Shown in pieces: positions 33,251 to 41,217 of a DNA stretch of 64,000 nt. How positions within the stretch are numbered: the first letter of the stretch is position 1; every line of letters starts with the position of its first letter. Below the pieces are notes generated by a model that made no database searches, was not told the DNA's origin, and saw only the letters and a list, made by a program, of their open reading frames with translations. The translations under genes and the position numbers were made by a program. The DNA is from an uncultured Clostridia bacterium (GTDB lineage: Bacteria; Bacillota; Clostridia; Christensenellales; Borkfalkiaceae): assembly GCA_949286835.1 (NCBI GenBank), contig CASEDP010000002.1, forward strand, positions 1-64,000, read 5' to 3'.

Positions 33251-33976
33251 TCAGGCGGTCGCCCTTATAATTATCCTATAATTCTGTTCGCCTGCGGACA
33301 GAAGATACTTGAATTCGGTGAGGGTTTCCATCATCTCCGCGTCGGAGACATATGCGCCTGCATCCTTGTCGACGGCGCCGTCCTCATCGAGGTACACCTT
33401 GTCGTAGTAGATGCTGGGATTATCGCCGCGGAAGCGTTCGCCCCAGCCGAGAGAAATTTCAAAGCTGAAGTCCAGCCACGACACTCCTTCGGCACCTGTT
33501 ACGATGTCTGAAGGCGCGTAATCGACGGCTATTTCCCGAGGAACGCCGCACCCCAAGTCGTAATAAGCAGAGACATCGACATATTCCGCCAGCGCCGCCT
33601 CGATTACGCCCTGCGGCAGAATTACGAAAAAGCTGAGTTCGGAAAGTTTTTCGGCGTTTATCAATCTCCCGCTCACTTCCGCAGTCAGATTTTCGCCGCC
33701 CGTTCCGTCCCAACGGATGCGCCCCTCCTCATCGCCCGCAAGACTGCCGAAAACTATGTCCGCACCTTTGGACACATCGCCGCCGTTCAGCTTGAGGTTT
33801 TCTATCCGCAGAGAGCCGCCTGCAACATATTCTATTGCGACGTTGCCGTGCCTGTCGGCGGCGCTGTCGGCAACGACTATGCACATCACCGTGCCGGTGG
33901 TCACAGCCCCCGTACACATTAAGGCGGCGACCAACTTCAAAAAACTCATTCCGCAGTTGTTATGCGAATTTGCCAT
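33251..33976 (-). CDS. Exported SipW-substrate-like protein 2
   Basis: The protein has 241 residues with a hydrophobic N-terminal segment (FLKLVAALMCTGAVTTGTVM) and no lipobox. The rest is acidic and beta-rich. It shares with its upstream neighbour a late motif GWGE-x-F-x-G-x-NP (here LGWGERFRGDNP) and a C-terminal hydrophobic beta strand. It is probably a TasA/camelysin-like fibre or minor subunit, although sequence identity to TasA is not obvious. The ATG has AGGACGG upstream. Confidence 0.65.
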   Translation of the reverse strand: MANSHNNCGMSFLKLVAALMCTGAVTTGTVMCIVVADSAADRHGNVAIEYVAGGSLRIENLKLNGGDVSKGADIVFGSLAGDEEGRIRWDGTGGENLTAEVSGRLINAEKLSELSFFVILPQGVIEAALAEYVDVSAYYDLGCGVPREIAVDYAPSDIVTGAEGVSWLDFSFEISLGWGERFRGDNPSIYYDKVYLDEDGAVDKDAGAYVSDAEMMETLTEFKYLLSAGEQNYRIIIRATA

Positions 33977-34022
33977 AAATTAAACCGTCCTTAGTGCATT
34001 TAACTATGCGCTTGCCCTGCTT

Positions 34023-34805
34023 TTACTGTTCGGCAGTGAGCGTAAGCACGAAAGTCGCCAAAGAACTGCCATAGTTGGTCAAAGTATTGCTGAGCTTTGA
34101 GAGGACGTCGGTTGCCCACTGCCGCGCGGGCTTGGCGCCGACCCCGTCACCCCTGACCAGAACGCCGTCCGCAGATTTTACCAGCATATCGTCGGGCGAA
34201 AAGGTGTTGAAGAAGATGAGCGGATTGACGCCCGCAAACAGCTCTCCCCAGCCGAATGTGAGCTGAACGTAGATGTCCGTCGCCTGATCGGTTTCGGTCA
34301 AATTTACTATCTTATATTCTCCCGTGCCGAGCTTGTCCGCGCCGAGCGCGACTTCCCCCGCAGGCACATACGGATAGGAAAAGCTTCCGTCCGTCTTGAA
34401 ACTGAGCTGATAATCGGTGATTATGCCGTCGGATATACATTCGTTATATATAGCCGTGATATCCACCCCGTCGCACTCCACGCCGAGGCTGACGTTTATT
34501 GCGCTCACGTCGCCGGAATAGGTCAAAGTCATATTGAACGCAAGCTGCTCGGCAGCGCCGTCGTTTTCCAGCCAGGGCGACTGAACGGCTATGCTTTCCT
34601 CCGGTCTGCCGTAGACGACCGAAGAGCCCTCCTCTACGGTCGCGCTCAGCGTAATTCCGTTCACAACGGTGTCGACATAAATATTTCCGCCCGTTGAAGC
34701 CGCCGTCTGACCGCCTATAACCCACGCGGCAAAACCTATGCCGACCAGCGCAAACCCGCTTACCGCCGCTGCTGCCATTGCGACAATTTTTGACGCATTT
34801 TTCAT
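34023..34805 (-). CDS. Exported SipW-substrate-like protein 1 (TasA/camelysin type)
   Basis: The protein has 260 residues. The N-terminus (MKNASKIVAMAAAAVSGFAL, then GIGFAAWVIGG) is the long, weakly charged signal typical of SipW substrates, with likely cleavage near residue 35. The mature part is beta-rich and Thr/Asp/Val-rich, with FGWGELFAGVNP near 190. It is first in the operon and so probably the most abundant product. The ATG at 34805 has AGGGGGG upstream. It likely forms surface fibres, by analogy to TasA. Confidence 0.75.
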   Translation of the reverse strand: MKNASKIVAMAAAAVSGFALVGIGFAAWVIGGQTAASTGGNIYVDTVVNGITLSATVEEGSSVVYGRPEESIAVQSPWLENDGAAEQLAFNMTLTYSGDVSAINVSLGVECDGVDITAIYNECISDGIITDYQLSFKTDGSFSYPYVPAGEVALGADKLGTGEYKIVNLTETDQATDIYVQLTFGWGELFAGVNPLIFFNTFSPDDMLVKSADGVLVRGDGVGAKPARQWATDVLSKLSNTLTNYGSSLATFVLTLTAEQ

Positions 34806-34855
34806 ATGGCTGCCCCCCTCTTTTCTCAAAAAATGTTAACTTGTGTTTATATTAA

Positions 34856-34867
34856 ACAAATATTTGT
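34856..34867. repeat. Palindrome in the leader of the sip operon
   Basis: ACAAATATTTGT is a perfect 12-bp palindrome 50 bases before the first gene. Nearby TTGTAAA and TTTACAA (about 34863-34890) form a further dyad. The whole leader is AT-rich. Confidence 0.4.
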
Positions 34868-34900
34868 AAAAATAGTTAATTATTTACAATATTTGATGTA

Positions 34901-34929
34901 ATTATACAATATGTAGTTATTTTAGTCAA
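34901..34929 (-). promoter_or_regulatory. Promoter of the six-gene sip/AAA+ operon
   Basis: TTGACT (34929-34924) and TATAAT (34906-34901) are 17 bases apart. The start near 34894 leaves a leader of about 90 bases. It is the only clear promoter for 34805 down to 28264. Confidence 0.8.
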
Positions 34930-34988
34930 GATTTTGTATATATGTTGATGACAAAAAATTGCGAAAAATTAACATCTCACACACTTTA

Positions 34989-35004
34989 TGATGTTGAAAC
35001 ATCA
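34989..35004. promoter_or_regulatory. Dyad upstream of the sip operon promoter
   Basis: TGATGTT and AACATCA flank GA, a DNA dyad with too small a loop for RNA. It lies about 60 bases upstream of the -35 box, where an activator could bind. The surrounding 34930-35115 is AT-rich without a gene. Confidence 0.4.
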
Positions 35005-35115
35005 CAACACGTCTATTTTGACTTATGTTTTGACCACTGCGGCTCGTCAGACTTTCGGCTGCGCCCGAACGCAGGCACGGGATAAAAGGCGGGCGGACGG
35101 ATAAGGCAATAAAAT

Positions 35116-35146
35116 AAAAAAAACAGACCCGATACAATATCGGGTC
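35116..35146 (-). terminator. Terminator of rubrerythrin
   Basis: GACCCGATA and TATCGGGTC (35126-35134, 35138-35146) form a 9-bp stem. On the minus strand TGTTTTTTTTATTTT follows. Confidence 0.85.
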
Positions 35147-35248
35147 CGCATTTTGCATAATTTAATTTACTTCGCGGTTCGGCATATCTTCTCCGTCGGG
35201 AAGGCGACTTTCAATACCGCCGCAACCGCGTGCGGGAAAACGACCTGA

Positions 35249-35785
35249 TCAGTCCTTGAAATATCTCTTGAGAAGCCCTGCAAAGCCTGCGCCGTGACGG
35301 GCCTCGTCCTTTGCCATCTCGTGAACGGTGTCGTGAATTGCATCGTAGCCGAGCTGTTTTGCCCTCTTGGCTATTTCAAGCTTGCCCTCGCAGGCGCCTG
35401 CCTCTGCCGCGGCGCGGAGTTCGAGGTTCTTCTTGGTCGAAGGGGTTACGACTTCGCCGAGAAGCTCTGCAAACTTGGAAGCGTGCTCTGCCTCTTCATA
35501 GGCATATCTCTTGTAAGCCTCTGCAATCTCGGGATAGCCCTCTCTTTCGGCTACCCTTGCCATTGCAAGGTACATACCGACTTCGGTGCACTCGCCCTGG
35601 AAGTGAGCGCGAAGCCCTTCCATAACTTCCTTATCTTCGACTACGCCGTCGCCGACGTGGTGTTCGCAGGCAAAGCCCTTCTTCTCTTCCACGATGGGAA
35701 CAAGCTTATCACCCTTTGCGTGACAAACGGGGCATTCTACTACGTCATCGGCGAGAATTTCGCCGCATACGGAACATCTTTTCAT
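35249..35785 (-). CDS. Reverse-type rubrerythrin
   Basis: The protein has 178 residues. Unlike classical rubrerythrin, the rubredoxin-like FeS4 site (CSVCG, then CPVCH) is at the N-terminus, before a four-helix diiron domain with two E-x-x-H sites ([20 protein letters not shown]). Such proteins reduce peroxide with NAD(P)H-derived electrons in anaerobes. The ATG at 35785 is ten bases after AGGAG. The TTG at 35791 is too close to it. Confidence 0.92.
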   Translation of the reverse strand: MKRCSVCGEILADDVVECPVCHAKGDKLVPIVEEKKGFACEHHVGDGVVEDKEVMEGLRAHFQGECTEVGMYLAMARVAEREGYPEIAEAYKRYAYEEAEHASKFAELLGEVVTPSTKKNLELRAAAEAGACEGKLEIAKRAKQLGYDAIHDTVHEMAKDEARHGAGFAGLLKRYFKD

Positions 35786-35887
35786 TTTCAATTAACTCCT
35801 GTTTATTTTAGTGATTTTATTATATCATTTCCCCTCAATTTTTTCAACTGCAACAACGTAAAAATTTGTGAAAATCAAGTAAAATTT

Positions 35888-36538
35888 TTATTCGCATAAG
35901 ACAAGTTTTTCCAGCTCTTCATAGGAGCTTACGAACCGAGTTGCGCCCGCCTTCTGAAGCTGCTCTTTCGTGCGGAACCCCCACAGCACGCTTACCCCGT
36001 CTACGCCGGCATTCTTTGCGGTAAGGACGTCCGTTTCGCCGTCGCCGACGAAAAGACATTCCTCCCTTTTGACGCCCAGCGCTTCAAGCGCTGCAAATAC
36101 TCCGTCGGGGGCGGGCTTCAATGCCATACCCGCCTTCTGCCCCTGCACGAAGTCGAAGCAGAAGTCCTTGAAGAAGAGGTCATATACGTGCTCGGTCGCA
36201 GACTGCGGCTTGTTGGAGAGAATGGCGAGCTTTATGCCCCTCTCCCTGAACGCGCGGAGGGCGTGCTCCTCGCCGCCGTAGATTGTCGCCCGCTCGTTGT
36301 CGCAGGCGGCAAACTCCTTTACGTAATAGCAATTTATCTCGTCCAGCCGCCACTCGTTTTGGCTGCCTATCGCGCGGCGGACAAGCTCGCGCGCGCCGTT
36401 GCCGACATACTTAACCGTATCCTCAAGGCTTACTTTGGGTATGCCGAAGTGTTCCAGCACGTCGTTGAGCACCCCGTTGATATCCCTCGACGTATCTAAG
36501 AGCGTGCCGTCGAGGTCGAAAATTATCGCCTTATACAT
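35888..36538 (-). CDS. HAD-family phosphatase (phosphoglycolate phosphatase-like)
   Basis: The protein has 216 residues. HAD motif I is FDLDGTLLDTS, motif II ILSNK, the motif III Lys is in ALKPAP, and motif IV is VGDGETD. The cap is the small helical type of Gph/PpaX proteins. The substrate is not certain. It starts four bases after the argS stop, with a weak SD, so it is translated with argS. Confidence 0.88.
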   Translation of the reverse strand: MYKAIIFDLDGTLLDTSRDINGVLNDVLEHFGIPKVSLEDTVKYVGNGARELVRRAIGSQNEWRLDEINCYYVKEFAACDNERATIYGGEEHALRAFRERGIKLAILSNKPQSATEHVYDLFFKDFCFDFVQGQKAGMALKPAPDGVFAALEALGVKREECLFVGDGETDVLTAKNAGVDGVSVLWGFRTKEQLQKAGATRFVSSYEELEKLVLCE

Positions 36539-36542
36539 ATAT

Positions 36543-38225
36543 TTACATCTTATCGGGAACGCCGATGCCCAGAAGGGCAAGCGCGTTTTTAAGCGTCAGG
36601 AGGGTTGCGTCGGTCATTGCCAGCCTCTGCGCCCTCACGCCGTCCTCCGCCGTCAAAATCTTGCACTCGAAGTAGAACTTATTGAACTTCTGCGAGAGGT
36701 CGACGGCATATCTCGCTATTATGCTCGGCTCGTACTTTTCCGCCGCGTCCTTTACCGCGTCGGGGAACGACGCCAGCGCCTTGACAAGCTCGAACTCCTC
36801 TGCATTGCAAGTTAAGTTTTCGGGAAGTTCCCTTGACATTCCCTCCGACTTGGAAATTACCGAATTTGCCCTTGCGCAGGTGTACTGGCAATAGACGCCC
36901 GTCTCGCCCTCGAAGCTGAGCACTTTGTCGTAGGAGAACACTATATCCTTGATTTTATTGTTGTAGAGCGCGCCGAAAATGACCGCGCCTACGCCCACCT
37001 TTTCGGCGACAGACCTCTTGTTTTCGAGGTCGGGGTTCTTTTCGTCTATTACCTTGAGCGCCTTTTCGACGCACTTGTTGATGACGTCCTCCAGCCACAC
37101 GACTTTGCCCTTTCGGGTGGACATTGCGCCGTCCTCGAGCGATACCATACCGTATGCGACGTGCACCATATCCTTTGCCCAGTCTTTGCCGAGAAGTTCG
37201 AGCACCTTGAAGAGCTGCTTGAAGTGCAAGTTCTGCTGATATGCCACGACGTAGAGGCACTTGTCAAAGTCGTATGTCGCCTTGCGATAGTATGCGGCGG
37301 CGAGGTCGCGCGTGGCGTAGAGCGACGCCCCGTCCGATCGGAGAATTAAGCAGGGCGGCATACCGTACGGCTCGAGGTCGACGACCTGCGCGCCGTTGCT
37401 CTCTATAAGCAGTCCCTTTTCCTTCAGCTCGTCTATGACGGGCTGCATCTTGTCGGTATAGAAGCGCTCGCCGTTGTAGCTGTCAAACTTCACGCCCAGG
37501 CGGTCATAGATTTTATCGACATATGCAAGCGTGAGCGACTTGAACCAATCGAACAGCTCGTTCGCCTCCCTGTCGCCGTTTTCTATCAGGCGGAAATATT
37601 CCCTTGCCTCCGCCTCCATCTCCTCCGTCGCCTCGTTGTTGAAGCGGACATACAGCTCGTTTACGGCGAATATGCCGCGCTTTTCGACGTCCTCCCTGTC
37701 GCCCCAGCGCTTGTATGCCGAGATGAGCTTGCCGAACTGCGTGCCGTAGTCGCCGAGGTGGTTTATGCCCACGACCTTATAGCCGAGGAAGGAGAATATC
37801 TTATAGAGCGCGCCGCCTATTACGGTAGTCGAAAGATGCCCTATGTGGAAGGGCTTAGCGATGTTGACAGACGAATAGTCTATGCATATCGTCTTGCCGT
37901 TGCCGAGCGAGGACGAGCCGTATGCTGCGCCCTTTTCCCCTATCTGCGCGAGCGTCGTGCGGAGCAGCCCCGACTTATCTATCCTGAAGTTGAGATAGCC
38001 GTTGAGCGAGGATATCTCCGAGATGACGCCGTCGGGGGAGATGCTCTTTGCAAGCTCTTCCGCGATGACTGCGGGCGACTTTTTAAGCGCCTTTGCGAAC
38101 CTGAAGCAGGGCAGGGCATAGTCGCCCATATCCGTGTTGGGGGGAATGGCGATGAGCGCCTCTATGTCGGAGGACGATACGCCCTCCACCTTAATTTTGT
38201 CTGCAATATACTTTTTATAGTCCAT
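36543..38225 (-). CDS. argS: Arginyl-tRNA synthetase
   Basis: This class I enzyme has 560 residues. The N-terminal Add-1 domain is followed by SSVNIAKPFHIGHL with the HIGH motif near 125, and by NHLGDYGTQFGKLI. A C-terminal DALR anticodon domain (RYAVDLSQKFNKFYFE) completes it. The usual Arg-family degenerate KMSKS region holds STRKGKVV. The ATG has AAGG upstream. The leader is only about 15 bases, so no T-box. Confidence 0.96.
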   Translation of the reverse strand: MDYKKYIADKIKVEGVSSSDIEALIAIPPNTDMGDYALPCFRFAKALKKSPAVIAEELAKSISPDGVISEISSLNGYLNFRIDKSGLLRTTLAQIGEKGAAYGSSSLGNGKTICIDYSSVNIAKPFHIGHLSTTVIGGALYKIFSFLGYKVVGINHLGDYGTQFGKLISAYKRWGDREDVEKRGIFAVNELYVRFNNEATEEMEAEAREYFRLIENGDREANELFDWFKSLTLAYVDKIYDRLGVKFDSYNGERFYTDKMQPVIDELKEKGLLIESNGAQVVDLEPYGMPPCLILRSDGASLYATRDLAAAYYRKATYDFDKCLYVVAYQQNLHFKQLFKVLELLGKDWAKDMVHVAYGMVSLEDGAMSTRKGKVVWLEDVINKCVEKALKVIDEKNPDLENKRSVAEKVGVGAVIFGALYNNKIKDIVFSYDKVLSFEGETGVYCQYTCARANSVISKSEGMSRELPENLTCNAEEFELVKALASFPDAVKDAAEKYEPSIIARYAVDLSQKFNKFYFECKILTAEDGVRAQRLAMTDATLLTLKNALALLGIGVPDKM

Positions 38226-38246
38226 AACCTTATTACCTTTGACTAA

Positions 38247-38275
38247 ATTCTATCACACGGCAAAAAATTTGGCAA
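38247..38275 (-). promoter_or_regulatory. Promoter of argS
   Basis: TTGCCA (38275-38270) and TAGAAT (38252-38247) are 17 bases apart, with TG one base before the -10. Confidence 0.75.
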
Positions 38276-38293
38276 CTTATACCTCAAACTCAT

Positions 38294-38321
38294 TTGATTT
38301 TTTTGAAAAATATATTATAAT
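38294..38321 (+). promoter_or_regulatory. Promoter of ychF
   Basis: TTGATT and TATAAT are 16 bases apart, divergent from the argS promoter. Confidence 0.7.
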
Positions 38322-38351
38322 TGTCTTATTAAATTCCGAGGAAGTCACGAT

Positions 38352-39452
38352 ATGAAATTAGGTGTAGTCGGTCTGCCCAATGTGGGAAAATCGACGCTTT
38401 TCAACGCAATAACGCACGCGGGGGCAGAGGCGGCAAACTATCCCTTCTGCACGATTGAACCCAACGTAGGCGTGGTGGCAGTGCCCGACGAGAGGCTGGA
38501 CAAACTTGCCGCGCTGTATTCGAGCAAAAAAGTCACCCCCGCCATCGTCGAATTTGTTGACATTGCGGGGCTTGTAAAGGGCGCGTCGCACGGCGAGGGG
38601 CTGGGAAACAAATTCCTGTCTCACATCAGGGAATGTGACGCCATAGTGCACGTGGTAAGGTGCTTCGAAGATGAGAACGTAACGCACGTCAGCAACAAGA
38701 TCGACCCCGTTGCCGACATAACGACGATAACTTTGGAGCTCATCCTCGCCGACATAGAGACTGTGAACAAGCGCCAGGACAGAATACGCAACACCGCAAA
38801 GGGCGGAGCAAACAAGGAGGCTGCGGCTGAATACGCCTTCCTCGAAAAGCTTGAAAAATTCCTCTCCGAAGAGAAGCCCGCAAGGCTTATGGACTGCACG
38901 GAGGACGAAAGGGCATACCTCGACAACCTCTTCCTGCTCACGGCAAAGCCCGTAATCTATGCGGCGAACATCTCCGAATTCGATATGGGCAAGGACGAGG
39001 ACGAAATACCCCTCGTCGTCAGGGTCAAGCAGTTTGCTCAAAAAGAGGGCAGCGAGGTGATGGTCATATGCGCCAAAACCGAGGAAGAGCTTTCAAAGAT
39101 GCCCCCCGACGAGTGCGCGCTCTTTTTAGAGGAGCTCGGACTTGAGGAGAGCGGACTAAACCGCCTTATTAAGAAGAGCTATCACCTTCTGGGGCTCATC
39201 TCCTACCTCACCGCAGGCGAAAAGGAGACGAGGGCGTGGACGATAAAAAACGGCACCAAGGCGCCCCAGGCGGCGGGAGTTATCCACACCGACTTTGAAA
39301 AGGGCTTTATCCGCGCCGAAGTAGTCGACTATAAGACGCTTCTGGAGTGCGGCGGTCTTGTGGGCGCGCGCGAAAAGGGCAAAGTGAGAAGCGAAGGCAA
39401 GGACTATGTGGTCAAGGATGGCGACGTCATACTCTTCCGCTTCAACGTATAA
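38352..39452 (+). CDS. ychF: Ribosome-associated ATPase YchF
   Basis: The protein has 366 residues and belongs to the Obg-family P-loop proteins that prefer ATP. G1 is GLPNVGKSTLFNAI, G3 is DIAGLVKGASHGEGLGNKFL, and the G4 position lacks NKxD, as expected. The C-terminal TGS-like domain (KAPQAAGVIHTDFEKGFIRAEV) is present. The ATG has GAGGAAG upstream. It is monocistronic with promoter and terminator. Confidence 0.97.
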   Translation: MKLGVVGLPNVGKSTLFNAITHAGAEAANYPFCTIEPNVGVVAVPDERLDKLAALYSSKKVTPAIVEFVDIAGLVKGASHGEGLGNKFLSHIRECDAIVHVVRCFEDENVTHVSNKIDPVADITTITLELILADIETVNKRQDRIRNTAKGGANKEAAAEYAFLEKLEKFLSEEKPARLMDCTEDERAYLDNLFLLTAKPVIYAANISEFDMGKDEDEIPLVVRVKQFAQKEGSEVMVICAKTEEELSKMPPDECALFLEELGLEESGLNRLIKKSYHLLGLISYLTAGEKETRAWTIKNGTKAPQAAGVIHTDFEKGFIRAEVVDYKTLLECGGLVGAREKGKVRSEGKDYVVKDGDVILFRFNV

Positions 39453-39468
39453 ACTCAATTTAATTTGC

Positions 39469-39505
39469 GGCGGCAGGCTTAGAGTTTAAGCCTGCCGCCT
39501 TTTTT
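39469..39505 (+). terminator. Terminator of ychF
   Basis: A perfect 13-bp stem (39469-39481 with 39487-39499) is followed by six T's. Confidence 0.9.
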
Positions 39506-39523
39506 GCGCATATTTTCCCCCCA

Positions 39524-39629
39524 CATTTCGCCGCGCGAGTGTTGAGCTGATTTCAGTCATATTCCGCCGCGCGGGGTATTTAGGATACCCCCGCATATTG
39601 CGTCGCGCGGAGTGTTGAGGATATTTCCG
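39524..39629. repeat. Three degenerate tandem repeats of about 35 bp
   Basis: Units start at 39524, 39558 and 39594. Each opens CAT(A)TT, then has CCGCGCG-like sequence and ends G-GT-TT-AG-like. There are no spacers between them. A minus-strand frame translates them as ARRN-containing repeats, but has no SD. Confidence 0.6.
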
Positions 39630-39653
39630 CCCGCTTTCCAACTGAAACAAGGC

Positions 39654-39686
39654 AATTGCCCCTGCAATATGCCGCAGGCAACGGGG
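39654..39686. repeat. Dispersed intergenic repeat, copy B
   Basis: It contains AATTGCCCC, then TGCAATATGCCGCA, then GGCAACGGGG. CCTGC and GCAGG pair across the centre. Confidence 0.65.
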
Positions 39687-39710
39687 TTTTGGCAAGTTTT
39701 GACAAATTAC

Positions 39711-39743
39711 AATTGCCCCGTACATATGGTGCAGATAACGGAG
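39711..39743. repeat. Dispersed intergenic repeat, copy C
   Basis: It contains AATTGCCCCG, then TACATATGGTGCAG, then ATAACGGAG. It lies 57 bases after copy B in the same orientation. Confidence 0.65.
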
Positions 39744-39792
39744 TTTTTAAGGCGTTTTCAGGCGTTTTTCGGTCGGGCAGCGGCAAGATACA

Positions 39793-39824
39793 GATTGCCC
39801 TGCACATATGCCGCAATTAACGCG
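39793..39824. repeat. Dispersed intergenic repeat, copy D
   Basis: It contains GATTGCCCTG, then CACATATGCCGCA, then ATTAACGCG, 82 bases after copy C. Copies B-D and the tandem repeats fill the whole space between the ychF terminator and the next gene. Confidence 0.65.
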
Positions 39825-39848
39825 GTTTGCGGGGTTTTAATATGCCTG

Positions 39849-39890
39849 AAAAATGCAGGCGGCGGCTGACAAGAAATTGTCAGCCGCCGC
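39849..39890 (-). terminator. Terminator of the dehydratase/activator operon
   Basis: A perfect 14-bp stem (39859-39872 with 39877-39890) with a 4-base loop. On the minus strand CCTGCATTTTTC follows. Confidence 0.75.
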
Positions 39891-39897
39891 TTTTTAT

Positions 39898-41196
39898 TTA
39901 ACTCATAATTAAGTTTTTGCCCTGCTCACCCTGCTTTGCGGCGAGATTTTCTCTCGCGGTGGCGAGCATAAGTTTAATTCTGTTTTCCTGGTTGACCTTT
40001 GTCGCCGACGGGTCGTAGTCGACGGCGACGACGTTTTCGTCCTTATACATATTCTTGAGCGTCCTGATTACGCCCTTGCCCGCAATGTGGTTGGGCAGAC
40101 AGCCGAATGGCTGAGCGCAGACTATGTTCTCTACCCCCGTCTCGGCAAGCGCCGCCATCTCTGCGGGAATTAGCCAGCCTTCGCCCATCTTTACGCCCTG
40201 GTTTATTACCTTGTCGGCGCAATGACGCAGATGCTCGAAGTCGTGCACGGGTTCAAAGGAGCCCTCCTCCTCAAACAGCTCTATTACCCGCTTCTGCCTG
40301 CCGTGCATTATTCTGTACACAAGTCTGTATACCAGCCACGCAAGCCCCTTTCTGCCGTAGAAATAGCCGTCGTTGATGTTGTTTACGACGCAGTAGAGAA
40401 GGAAGTCCATAAGCGCGGGCACCACAGGTTCGCACCCCTCGGAGAGCAGGAATTTTTCGAGGTGGTTGTTGCCGAGATAGGCGTATTTTACATAGATTTC
40501 TCCGACGATGCCGACGCGCACCTTCTTTTCGCTTTTGCGCTCTATGGAGGCGAACCTGCCGATTATAAGTCTTGTCATCTCGTCGAATTTTTTGTACTTC
40601 TTGCCGTCGAAAGAACTTGTTATCTCGGCGACGAGCTCGTCCCTAGCCCTGTCCGCCTCTCCGCTGACGACCTCGTAGGGACGCGTCTGGTTATAGCACC
40701 ACATAAGCGTGTCGCCGTAGAATATGGCATATGCGAGCTTGAGGAGAAGTTTGACCCCTATCTTTATGGAGGAATTTTTTTCCAGACCCGAGAAGTTGAG
40801 GGAGATTACGGGCACGTTGGGGAACTCGTTTCTGAGCGCTTTTCTTATGAGCGGTATGTAGTTTGACGCCCTGCACCCCCCGCCCGACTGAGAGATTAAG
40901 ACGGCGGTATGGTCCAAATCGTACTTGCCGCTCTTGAGCGCGTCGATATACTGCCCGACGACGCACAGACAGGGATAGCAGGTGTCGTTGTGGACGTGCT
41001 TGAGCCCCTCGTCTATTACCGTGCGGGAGGAGTTTTTGAGTATTTCAACGTCGTACCCCTCCTTTCTGAGCAACCCCTCTATTATGGCAAAGTGCCAGGG
41101 AAGCATATCGGGGATGAGTATCTTGTATGTCGACTTATATTCATCTTTCCACACGGGATAGTCATCCGTGTAATCCTTTATCTTCTTTTCTTCCAT
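39898..41196 (-). CDS. 2-hydroxyacyl-CoA dehydratase D-like / double-cubane type FeS protein
   Basis: The protein has 432 residues of the COG3581 kind, related to the HgdB/BcrB superfamily. Cys residues that could bind FeS clusters lie in NDTCYPCLCVVGQY near 70, SQSGGGCRASNY near 105 and CAQPFGCLPNHIAG near 370. Members of this branch work with an ASKHA activator that injects low-potential electrons. The substrate here is unknown. It starts 21 bases after the activator gene, with GGGTGA upstream. In many Clostridia it is fused to the activator, but here it is separate. Confidence 0.8.
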   Translation of the reverse strand: MEEKKIKDYTDDYPVWKDEYKSTYKILIPDMLPWHFAIIEGLLRKEGYDVEILKNSSRTVIDEGLKHVHNDTCYPCLCVVGQYIDALKSGKYDLDHTAVLISQSGGGCRASNYIPLIRKALRNEFPNVPVISLNFSGLEKNSSIKIGVKLLLKLAYAIFYGDTLMWCYNQTRPYEVVSGEADRARDELVAEITSSFDGKKYKKFDEMTRLIIGRFASIERKSEKKVRVGIVGEIYVKYAYLGNNHLEKFLLSEGCEPVVPALMDFLLYCVVNNINDGYFYGRKGLAWLVYRLVYRIMHGRQKRVIELFEEEGSFEPVHDFEHLRHCADKVINQGVKMGEGWLIPAEMAALAETGVENIVCAQPFGCLPNHIAGKGVIRTLKNMYKDENVVAVDYDPSATKVNQENRIKLMLATARENLAAKQGEQGKNLIMS

Positions 41197-41217
41197 AGTA
41201 TTTCACCCGTATGCCGA

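Noticed and set aside
39524-39629. CRISPR-like spacing of repeats
   Set aside because: Only three degenerate units, joined without unique spacers, and no cas genes.
39600-39816. Short minus-strand frames across the repeat cluster
   Set aside because: No SD; their length is explained by repeats free of stops.
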